Positions 1 to 5,061 of a stretch of DNA of 12,076 nt are shown in pieces. The stretch spans positions 1-12,076 of the forward strand of contig JALOMF010000064.1 in assembly GCA_025455635.1 (NCBI GenBank), given 5' to 3'. Position numbers and translations under genes: made by a program. Origin of the DNA: Saprospiraceae bacterium (GTDB lineage: Bacteria > Bacteroidota > Bacteroidia > Chitinophagales > Saprospiraceae). The notes beneath the pieces were generated by a model. It was not told the origin of the DNA and did no database searches. It saw nothing but the letters and a program-made list of their open reading frames with translations. The number at the start of each line of letters is the position of its first letter. Position 1 is the first letter of the stretch.

Positions 1-317
1 ATATTCAAGTGAAGGCTACTGAAAAGTTGAAAAAGCTGAAGGGAAATGAGCTATTTGTTTTTGACCTTTCCATACAGGACATCGTCAATTGGTTGGATGC
101 TGATGCTTATGTTTTGCTGGTAATTTATGAAGCGAGGGCAGATGTCTGCTATTTCGTTGACATTGAAGATTATTTTGGAAAAAACAGGCATGAGTTGGCA
201 AAAGGGAATAAATTTGTTCGAGTGTACTTCTCAAAAGAAGCCAATTTTGACCAAATTATCGTTGAAAAATTTAAACAGCACAATGATAGAATCTGGAAAA
301 ATCCTACGGGTCTATAA
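1..317 (+). CDS. DUF4365 domain protein, C-terminal part (5' end outside window)
   Basis: The reading frame is already open at base 3 and begins I-Q-V-K-A-T-E, so the gene starts left of the window; the GTG at 9 is an internal valine, not a start. About 104 residues are visible. The Q-V-K triplet followed by a block reading DIVNWLDADAYVLLVIYEA and then YFVDIEDYF fits the pattern of DUF4365, a family with a restriction-endonuclease-like (Mrr/PD-(D/E)xK) fold in which Q-x-K is the end of the catalytic motif. DUF4365 is often found alone or fused to other domains in accessory and defence regions. The earlier catalytic residues and any partner domain lie outside the window, so activity cannot be judged. 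Base composition is AT-rich compared with the core genes to the right. The next gene starts 4 nt after the stop, suggesting one transcript. Confidence 0.6.
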   Translation, partial: IQVKATEKLKKLKGNELFVFDLSIQDIVNWLDADAYVLLVIYEARADVCYFVDIEDYFGKNRHELAKGNKFVRVYFSKEANFDQIIVEKFKQHNDRIWKNPTGL

Positions 318-321
318 GGAG

Positions 322-627
322 ATGGAAATCTCCTTTGAAGAACTTGAAAAGGCTATGATAAGGCTTGGCTTCCACAAGAAATCGGAACGCTCACGCAATA
401 CGCTTAAAGAGGCGCTTTTGAAACGGCCTTTGGTTGAGATAACGTTTTTCATGCCTGAAAAAAATATCGCTTACGTCCTGTACGAGCAACCTGCTGAGGT
501 TCCCGTACCCAAACGGGAAATCGTCAAGATTTCCACGCTGCTGTATTACCACGACATCATTAAACACTTCGACGACCTCGCCAAAATGGTCGAAAAAGAG
601 CGGTTGAAACAACAGGCGACTGCTTGA
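322..627 (+). CDS. small hypothetical protein downstream of the DUF4365 gene
   Basis: This encodes 101 residues from the ATG at 322. I do not recognise the family. The N-terminal third looks helical (EELEKAMIRLGFHKKSER), the middle has two likely beta strands (LVEITFFM and IAYVLYEQ) separated by a turn, and the C-terminus is a charged helix (residues about 75-98, FDDLAKMVEKERLKQ). There is no signal peptide or membrane segment. The start sits 4 nt after the DUF4365 stop, so the two genes are probably co-transcribed and translationally coupled. An AAGGAG lies at 316-321, directly against the ATG and too close to act as a normal ribosome binding site for it. An upstream in-frame ATG at 283 would overlap the previous gene by 35 nt and is the main alternative. 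Its role could be accessory to the DUF4365 protein, but that is inferred from position only. Confidence 0.6.
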   Translation: MEISFEELEKAMIRLGFHKKSERSRNTLKEALLKRPLVEITFFMPEKNIAYVLYEQPAEVPVPKREIVKISTLLYYHDIIKHFDDLAKMVEKERLKQQATA

Positions 628-655
628 TTTTCAATGCTTTAGACCTGTTTTTAAA

Positions 656-700
656 CACGAGAGGCCCGGCAAGTACAACTGCCGGGCCTCTCGTGCTTTT
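656..700 (+). terminator. strong intrinsic terminator between convergent genes
   Basis: A 16-bp perfect inverted repeat (656-671 with 680-695, arms CACGAGAGGCCCGGCA and its complement) encloses an 8-nt loop and is followed by C and four T. It sits 28 bp after the plus-strand gene ending at 627 and 18 bp beyond the end of the minus-strand gene ending at 718. It therefore terminates the plus-strand unit and may also stop the minus-strand unit, although the T-run on that side is weak. Confidence 0.85.
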
Positions 701-717
701 AGCGAAATAGTAGTTGC

Positions 718-1503
718 CTACCAGCTACCGCCAGCACCGCCGCCGCCAAAATCGCCGCCGCCAAAGCCACCAAAGCCGCCACCACCGCCGCCACTCCAGC
801 CGCCGCCACCGCCACCGCCGCCACCACCGCCCCAGCCGGGACCCATGATTATCCAGCCGCCGCCGCCTGAGTTGTATCGGCCTCCCCTGTTGTAGCCACC
901 GCCGCCGCCGCCATTTTTGCTGATAATGATGACGATAACGATGAAAAGGATGAGGAAAATCAGGATGACCGGGAATGGAAGGCTGCCTTCTTGCCCGGCG
1001 TCTTCGTTGACGTACTCGCCATTGCCGAGCTGGATGATGGCATCGGTGGCTTGGTCGAAGCCTTGGAAGTAGGCTTGCTGCCTAAAATTGGGGGTGAGTA
1101 TGCGCTCGATGATGCGCTTGGCCATGGCGTCGGGCAGGAAGCCCTCAGCGCCGTAGCCCGTGAGGATGTGCATCTTGCGGTCGCCGATGGCCACGTAGAT
1201 GAGTATGCCGTTGTTCTTGCCCTCCCTGCCGATGCCCCATCCGGTGGCCAGTCGGTAGGCGTAATCGAAGATATCGTCGCCGTCGAGCGTCTCTTCAATC
1301 ACAATGGCAATTTGCGTGGACGTGGAATCGTCGTAGGCCACCAGTTTTTGCTCCAGCGCCTGCACCTCGCTGCCACTGAGTATGCCCACAAAGTCGTTGA
1401 CCAACCGGGGCGGGTTCGGCACGGGCGGTATCTCTTTTGCTGCCGCAAAAAACGGCAGGCAAAACAGGCTGGCGAACAGGAAATTTTTGAAAAAGATTTT
1501 CAT
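718..1503 (-). CDS. TPM domain protein, YgcG-like, secreted, glycine-rich tail
   Basis: A 261-residue envelope protein. Residues 1-22 are a signal peptide (basic start, then FLFASLFCLPFFAAA). Residues about 33-155 form a TPM domain, showing the family blocks RLVNDFVGILS, TGWGIGREGKNNGILIYVA and GYGAEGFLPD. Residues 176-195 are a membrane-spanning stretch (PVILIFLILFIVIVIII). Residues 198-261 are almost entirely Gly with Trp, Phe, Asn and Tyr, ending GGAGGSW. The domain order (signal, TPM outside, one membrane pass, Gly-rich cytoplasmic tail) is the standard YgcG architecture. TPM proteins have been linked to phosphatase activity, photosystem repair and membrane-protein assembly; the bacterial role is unsettled. 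It lies last in the lemA-TPM-TPM cluster, 23 bp after the smaller TPM gene, so co-expression is likely. The ATG at 1503 is the obvious start because the signal peptide follows at once. Confidence 0.88.
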   Translation of the reverse strand: MKIFFKNFLFASLFCLPFFAAAKEIPPVPNPPRLVNDFVGILSGSEVQALEQKLVAYDDSTSTQIAIVIEETLDGDDIFDYAYRLATGWGIGREGKNNGILIYVAIGDRKMHILTGYGAEGFLPDAMAKRIIERILTPNFRQQAYFQGFDQATDAIIQLGNGEYVNEDAGQEGSLPFPVILIFLILFIVIVIIISKNGGGGGGYNRGGRYNSGGGGWIIMGPGWGGGGGGGGGGGWSGGGGGGFGGFGGGDFGGGGAGGSW

Positions 1504-1526
1504 TTGAAGGTTTGTGGCAGCCCAAT

Positions 1527-1958
1527 TTATTTACCGTAGGAAATCTCGTCGGGTAGCTCGTTCTTGTCGCCCTGTGTCCAAGGGAAATAGGCTTTCAATT
1601 GCTCGCCCGCCATTTTCACCCCTTGGCATACGCCCTCTGCGAACATTCCCTGCCGGAAGCACTGCTGCATGGCGTTCTTGGTTTCTTCCCAAAAATTCTC
1701 CGGCACGGCGGCGTTGATGCCTTGGTCGCCGAAAATGGCAAAGTCCTTCCTCGGTGGCACGATGAAGATGAGCACCCCGTTGCGGTCTTTGGTGCGGTCC
1801 ATTTTCAAGGAGAAAAAGGTACGGCTCGCAGCCCCGAGGATAGCCCCCTCGTAGTCCTTTTCAAGGTGTACACGAATCTCGCCCGACGTCTGCCGCTCGG
1901 CTTCCTGTATCGTCTGGATGATTCGCTTTTCCTCGTCTTTTGAAAAGAAGTCTATCAT
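1527..1958 (-). CDS. TPM domain protein, short and soluble
   Basis: A 143-residue protein made of essentially one TPM domain (residues about 5-125), with blocks QTSGEIRVHLE, RNGVLIFIVPPR and FAIFGDQGIN that match the second class of TPM proteins found beside lemA. It has no signal peptide and no membrane segment, so it is predicted to be cytoplasmic or peripheral, unlike its secreted neighbour. The short tail after residue 125 is polar. It sits between lemA (84-bp gap holding a repeat hairpin) and the YgcG-like gene (23-bp gap), all on the minus strand. Such lemA-TPM-TPM triplets recur in Bacteroidota and suggest a shared envelope function, although no biochemical role is established. The start ATG at 1958 gives the typical N-terminus for this class (MIDFFSKDEEKRI). 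Confidence 0.85.
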   Translation of the reverse strand: MIDFFSKDEEKRIIQTIQEAERQTSGEIRVHLEKDYEGAILGAASRTFFSLKMDRTKDRNGVLIFIVPPRKDFAIFGDQGINAAVPENFWEETKNAMQQCFRQGMFAEGVCQGVKMAGEQLKAYFPWTQGDKNELPDEISYGK

Positions 1959-1970
1959 TTGATGGGAAAA

Positions 1971-2036
1971 CGGTGGACGGTGGACGGTGGACGGCTAACA
2001 GGAAATCCGTCCACCGTTAGCCGTCCACCGTTAGCC
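1971..2036. repeat. TGGACGG-type intergenic repeat with hairpin
   Basis: The left half has three tandem 7-bp units CGGTGGA (1971, 1978, 1985) followed by CGGCTAAC. The right half has two tandem 14-bp units CCGTCCACCGTTAG (2007-2020 and 2021-2034). The two halves are inverted relative to each other: 16 bp at 1984-1999 pair perfectly with 2016-2031, leaving a 16-nt loop. The element fills most of the 84-bp gap between lemA and the small TPM gene and would be transcribed in the operon mRNA. Confidence 0.8.
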
Positions 2037-2042
2037 GACTGG

Positions 2043-2639
2043 TTATTTGCCTGAGTTGAAATCAACCTTTGGTGCGTTCTGTGCAGCTTGGTCAGCCTCG
2101 AACTGGCCTTTGCGCTCGAAGCCGAAGATGCCCGCCCAGAAGTTCGATGGGAACTTGCGCACGGAAGTATTGTAGTCGGCCACGGCCTCGTTGAACTTGT
2201 CCCGCTCCACTTTGATGCGGTTCTCGGTGCCTTCCAACTGCGATTGCAGCTCTTGGAAAGCAGCGGTCGCCTTCAGGTCGGGGTAGTTCTCCGTCACCAT
2301 CAACAATCGGCCGATGGCCTGCGAAAGGCCGCTCTGGGCGCTTTGGAACTCGGCCAGTTTCTCAGGCGTGAGGTTGGTCGGGTCCACTTGGATGCTGGTG
2401 GCCTTGGCCCTCGCTTCCGCAATGCCAGCAAGGGTGGACTGCTCGAAATTGGCAGCACCTTTCACGGTCTCCACAAGGTTCGGCAGGAGGTCAGAACGGC
2501 GCTGGTAGGCGCTCTGGACGTTGCCCCAGGCCTTTTCAACGGAAGTGTCTTTTTCCACGAAACGGTTGTAGGAATTGCAGCCAGAAAATGCGACAATCAG
2601 GCCGAAAATGGCTAGTGCAAGAATGACGACTGGTCTCAT
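2043..2639 (-). CDS. lemA: LemA family lipoprotein
   Basis: A LemA family protein of 198 residues from the ATG at 2639. A TTG six bases upstream is possible but has no support. Residues 1-20 are a hydrophobic signal ending at the lipobox FSGC (Cys21), so the protein is probably a lipoprotein. The mature part carries the LemA signatures: EKAWGNVQSAYQRRSDLLPNL (about residues 38-58), then a long helical bundle including ATAAFQELQSQLEGTENRIK, and the terminal block VADYNTSVRKFPSNF before the FGF segment. LemA proteins are envelope proteins of helical-bundle fold whose molecular role is not settled. It is the first gene of the lemA-TPM-TPM cluster. Its promoter region (2640-2853) contains two 12-bp palindromes but no clear -7 box; the nearest match is TATTTTAG on the minus strand at 2726-2733. 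Confidence 0.92.
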   Translation of the reverse strand: MRPVVILALAIFGLIVAFSGCNSYNRFVEKDTSVEKAWGNVQSAYQRRSDLLPNLVETVKGAANFEQSTLAGIAEARAKATSIQVDPTNLTPEKLAEFQSAQSGLSQAIGRLLMVTENYPDLKATAAFQELQSQLEGTENRIKVERDKFNEAVADYNTSVRKFPSNFWAGIFGFERKGQFEADQAAQNAPKVDFNSGK

Positions 2640-2661
2640 TGTCAATACGTTTTTTGTTTTG

Positions 2662-2695
2662 GTGAAATTTCACAATGGCGATGCGGACATGTCCG
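2662..2695. promoter_or_regulatory. pair of 12-bp palindromes upstream of lemA
   Basis: Two perfect palindromes, GTGAAATTTCAC at 2662-2673 and CGGACATGTCCG at 2684-2695, have centres 22 bp apart, about two helical turns. They lie 23-56 bp upstream of the lemA start codon, in or just below where a promoter should be. Each is a plausible dimer binding site, but the two sequences differ, so they would be sites for different proteins. The rest of the gap 2646-2853 shows nothing else I can name. Confidence 0.3.
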
Positions 2696-2853
2696 GCCAT
2701 GCGCCCTTGCGTTGAAATTCAGATGCTAAAATAGCGGAAAGTCACCCGGTGTTTAGGCAACTGCCCCGATTATCTGCAAACATCGTGAAATTAACGATAA
2801 AAACAAGCCGATGCTTGATGCTAGAAGAATTTGGTACCCAGTAGCTTCATACC

Positions 2854-3681
2854 TTACCCCTCATTCCTCATCCCTCCCAAAAGCTCCTTCACAACTAAGC
2901 TCAAATTCTCCGCCGCTTTGCCCACCATCTCCAGCACATCCTCGTGCGAGGTTTCTTTTATCGTTGAAATGGGGTAGCTCTTGTTTGAAACCACCGAGAC
3001 AGCAAAGACCCTCATGCCTGCGTGCCGGGCCACAATGACCTCCGGCACGGTGCTCATGCCCACCACATCCGCCCCGATGCGGTGCATGAACTCGTACTCG
3101 GCGGGCGTTTCGAGGTTGGGGCCTTGCAGCGCCACATACACGCCCCGGTGCGCCCGTATGCCGTTTGCTTGCGCAATAGCCGAGGCTTGGTCGAGCAGGG
3201 CGGGGTCGTAGGCATGGAGCATATCGGGGAAGCGCACGCCCAGCCGTTCGTCGTTGGGGCCACGCAGCGGGTTGTCGGCTTGCAGGTTGATATGGTCCCG
3301 GATAAACATCAAATCGCCCGCCTCGATGTCGGCGTTCACGCTGCCCGCCGCATTGGATACGATGAGCAGTTCCACGCCCAGCGCTTTCATCACCCGCACT
3401 GGGAAGGTCAGTTGTTGCATCGAATAGCCCTCGTAATAATGGAAGCGCCCGGCCATCGCCATGACGGTCACGCCTGCCAGTTCCCCAAAAACCAACTTAC
3501 CCGCATGGCCTTTCACCGTGCTTGCCGGGAAGTGCGGAATATCCTGATAACCAATGGATTGCGCCCCCTCTATATCATTGACCAGGCCACCCAGCCCCGA
3601 GCCGAGTATGATGCCGACCTTTGGTTTTACATTCGTTTTGCTGCGCAAAAAATTTGCTGCTTCTTGTATTTGTTCGTACAT
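2854..3681 (-). CDS. purine nucleoside phosphorylase (trimeric type)
   Basis: A 275-residue purine nucleoside phosphorylase of the trimeric, mammalian-like family, which splits inosine or guanosine with phosphate to give the free base and ribose 1-phosphate in purine salvage. Visible motifs are the phosphate loop GSGLG (27-31), KGHAG (57-61), GRFHYYEGY (78-86), SNAAG (109-113), GPNLETPAE (187-195, with the base-binding Glu191), GMSTVPE (208-214) and SNK (232-234, with Asn233 matching the residue that selects 6-oxopurines). The length fits the family. It follows the SDR gene on the minus strand after a 112-bp gap filled by repeats, and is possibly co-transcribed with it. The last five residues (MRNEG) are encoded by a short repeat that also occurs at the end of the SDR gene, so the natural C-terminus has probably been altered. 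The ATG at 3681 is well placed. Confidence 0.93.
   Translation of the reverse strand: MYEQIQEAANFLRSKTNVKPKVGIILGSGLGGLVNDIEGAQSIGYQDIPHFPASTVKGHAGKLVFGELAGVTVMAMAGRFHYYEGYSMQQLTFPVRVMKALGVELLIVSNAAGSVNADIEAGDLMFIRDHINLQADNPLRGPNDERLGVRFPDMLHAYDPALLDQASAIAQANGIRAHRGVYVALQGPNLETPAEYEFMHRIGADVVGMSTVPEVIVARHAGMRVFAVSVVSNKSYPISTIKETSHEDVLEMVGKAAENLSLVVKELLGGMRNEG
2858..2875. repeat. 18-bp repeat, copy A (inside the 3' end of the PNP gene)
   Basis: CCCTCATTCCTCATCCCT on the plus strand, identical to copy B at 3778-3795. On the coding (minus) strand it encodes the terminal residues of the phosphorylase and ends 1 bp before the TAA stop. Confidence 0.8.
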
Positions 3682-3687
3682 CTTAAA

Positions 3688-3753
3688 AATGATGAATGCT
3701 TGTCTGCCATAGGCAGGATAAATGATGAATGCTTGTCTGCCATAGGCAGGATG
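3688..3753. repeat. two tandem 33-bp units in front of the PNP gene
   Basis: The two copies (3688-3720 and 3721-3753) differ only at the last base. Each holds the small inverted repeat CTGCC-ATA-GGCAG and the string GATGAATGCTTGT. They lie 7-72 bp upstream of the PNP start codon on its 5' side, so on the minus strand they would form a double mini-hairpin leader. A 4-base stub of a third unit (AATG) follows at 3754. Confidence 0.85.
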
Positions 3754-3777
3754 AATGGGTGCGCTGTCATCCCTAAT

Positions 3778-3795
3778 CCCTCATTCCTCATCCCT
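3778..3795. repeat. 18-bp repeat, copy B (at the SDR stop codon)
   Basis: Identical to copy A at 2858-2875. It overlaps the TAG stop of the SDR gene (3794-3796). It is embedded in a longer C-rich string (3771-3800) with CCCTAATCCC on one side and CCCTAACCC on the other, giving four GGG tracts on the minus strand. Confidence 0.8.
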
Positions 3796-4558
3796 AACCC
3801 GGCTCCGGACTCACCGCCGTCCACCCCCCGTCCACCACCAGCGTTTGCCCCGTTATTTGCCCCGACAGGGGCGACAGCAAGAACAAAGCGGCGTGGGCGA
3901 TGTCCTCCACCGTGGCAGGGCGACCCGTTGGGGTGATGCGCTGCCAGGTTTCGGCGTAGGCCGGGTCGTGCAGGGTGCGCTCGGTGAGCGTGGCACCGGG
4001 GGCGATGGCGTTCACCGTGATTTGGTGCGGGGCCAGTTCCAGCACGAGGCCACGGGCCAGCATTTCGAGGCCGGCCTTGGTCATGCCGTAGGTGGCGAGG
4101 TGGCGGTGCGACTGGTGCCCCGTCACGCTGGACATGAACAGGATGCGGCCGCCCGTGCCCTGCGCTTTCATTTGCCTTGCGGCAAATTGGGCGAGGAAAA
4201 AACTGCCCTGCAAATTGACCGACACCAACTGCTGGAAGCTTTCTGGCGAGTACTCGAAAAAATCGCCGTAGGTGGTGATGCCAGCGTTGGCAATGGCCAA
4301 ATCCAATTGCCCAAACCTTGCAACTGCCTCATCCACAAGGGTTTGCAAAAAAGCGAGGTCGCTGGCGTCGCCGGGCATGGCAAGCACGTTGCCGCCCTCG
4401 GCGGCAATGTGTTCGGTTGCCCGTTGGGCAAAAGCGGCGTCGAGGTCGTTGAGCAAGACATTGGCGCCCCGCAGGGCCAGTTGCCGTGCAATCTCGAAGC
4501 CGATGCCCTGACCTGCCCCGGTGATGATGGCCGTTTTATGTTGAAATGTTTTTTCCAA
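3794..4558 (-). CDS. SDR family oxidoreductase (classical, FabG-like)
   Basis: A classical short-chain dehydrogenase/reductase, 254 residues from the TTG at 4558. Cofactor motif TGAGQGIG is at residues 13-20, followed by an Asp (about 38) at the end of the second strand, which favours NAD(H). ANAG is at 90-93, the active-site Asn at about 115 (VNLQ), the catalytic Ser in MSSVTG (about 142-147), then Tyr157 and Lys161 in YGMTK, and the APGATLTE segment at about 186-193. The C-terminus has the usual TGQTLVVDGGW. The substrate cannot be told from sequence. There is no in-frame ATG before the cofactor loop. The longer TTG start at 4582 overlaps a perfect minus-strand -7 box (4580-4587), so the inner TTG, giving MEKTFQHKTAIITG, is preferred. 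It is followed by the phosphorylase gene and runs divergently from the small gene at 4674. Confidence 0.88.
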   Translation of the reverse strand: MEKTFQHKTAIITGAGQGIGFEIARQLALRGANVLLNDLDAAFAQRATEHIAAEGGNVLAMPGDASDLAFLQTLVDEAVARFGQLDLAIANAGITTYGDFFEYSPESFQQLVSVNLQGSFFLAQFAARQMKAQGTGGRILFMSSVTGHQSHRHLATYGMTKAGLEMLARGLVLELAPHQITVNAIAPGATLTERTLHDPAYAETWQRITPTGRPATVEDIAHAALFLLSPLSGQITGQTLVVDGGWTAVSPEPG

Positions 4559-4579
4559 AACAAAGGCTTGGTTATCGGG

Positions 4580-4587
4580 CAAAGCTA
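4580..4587 (-). promoter_or_regulatory. Bacteroidota-type -7 box for the SDR gene
   Basis: The minus strand reads TAGCTTTG, a full match to the TAnnTTTG box, 22 bp upstream of the preferred TTG start. No TTG -33 element is evident at the expected distance. Confidence 0.45.
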
Positions 4588-4591
4588 AAGT

Positions 4592-4625
4592 TTGGCGGGG
4601 AAGTTTTGGGGGATTTATACTTTTG
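4592..4625 (+). promoter_or_regulatory. Bacteroidota-type promoter for the gene at 4674
   Basis: TACTTTTG at 4618-4625 matches the TAnnTTTG -7 box, with a TTG at 4592-4594, 23 bp before it, as a -33 element at the long end of the usual spacing. The predicted leader to the ATG at 4674 is about 40 nt. It is divergent from, and interleaved with, the SDR promoter. Confidence 0.5.
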
Positions 4626-4673
4626 TGAGTAAAAGGGATTAATAAACTGAAAGATGAGTCTTATCAATGTAAA

Positions 4674-5021
4674 ATGAAGCAAGCCTCAGCAGATATGATT
4701 ACCAGCAAAGGGTCAACTAAACTCGAAGCAGCACTCAACAACCCTGCCTTTCAAAACGAGCAGCAGTTGATTGAATTTTTGTTGGAGAAAAAAGGCGAAA
4801 ACCTGTTCCCTGCCAAAGACCTCGCAGAACAGAAGCGGCTTTGCCAAGCCAAAATGAAAAAATTGGCCGAACAACAGCCAGACCTGTTGCTGAAAGATGC
4901 ACTTTCTTTGATTTTGAAAGACCTACCTATCAGTTTTCCTGCCAGCCAGCTACAACCACTTACCAATTTCCTGATTAAGTATTGGATGAAAACTGGTCAG
5001 CAACCTTTGGTTGGCGCATAA
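4674..5021 (+). CDS. small hypothetical protein, helical
   Basis: A 115-residue protein I do not recognise. It is predicted to be mostly alpha-helical and soluble: residues 17-40 (LEAALNNPAFQNEQQLIEF), 47-85 (charged, rich in Lys, Gln and Leu) and 92-110 (SQLQPLTNFLIKYWMK). No signal peptide, membrane segment or metal-binding pattern is visible. A Bacteroidota-type promoter box lies 49 bp upstream and no Shine-Dalgarno is seen. A second in-frame ATG at 4695 could be the true start. It ends 40 bp before the carboxypeptidase gene on the same strand, with no terminator between, so the two may share a transcript. It is lower in GC than the carboxypeptidase, which hints at a separate history. No function is assigned. 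Confidence 0.6.
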   Translation: MKQASADMITSKGSTKLEAALNNPAFQNEQQLIEFLLEKKGENLFPAKDLAEQKRLCQAKMKKLAEQQPDLLLKDALSLILKDLPISFPASQLQPLTNFLIKYWMKTGQQPLVGA

Positions 5022-5061
5022 GACGACTATTTCAAATCAAACATTGAACAAGACCAATTTC

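Noticed and set aside
9..11. GTG as start of the first gene.
   Set aside because: The frame is open to the window edge and the preceding codons (Ile-Gln) belong to the conserved Q-V-K motif.
2632..2640. Pairing of the GGUCUCA array with the lemA start codon (lemA mRNA begins AUGAGACC, complementary over 7-8 nt).
   Set aside because: An 8-nt match is expected by chance fairly often in a window of this size; there is no extension of the pairing beyond it and no other link between the two loci.
3688..3753. Possible CRISPR array.
   Set aside because: The two 33-bp units are directly adjacent with no spacers, and no cas gene is near.
3022..4588. Plus-strand frames across the PNP and SDR genes (304 and 277 codons).
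   Set aside because: Both are antisense to clearly recognised enzymes and run through the intergenic repeats, which gives repeated peptide pieces.
5011..5061. Upstream in-frame ATG extending the carboxypeptidase by 17 residues.
   Set aside because: It lies inside the preceding gene and would bury the signal peptide that begins at the ATG at 5062.
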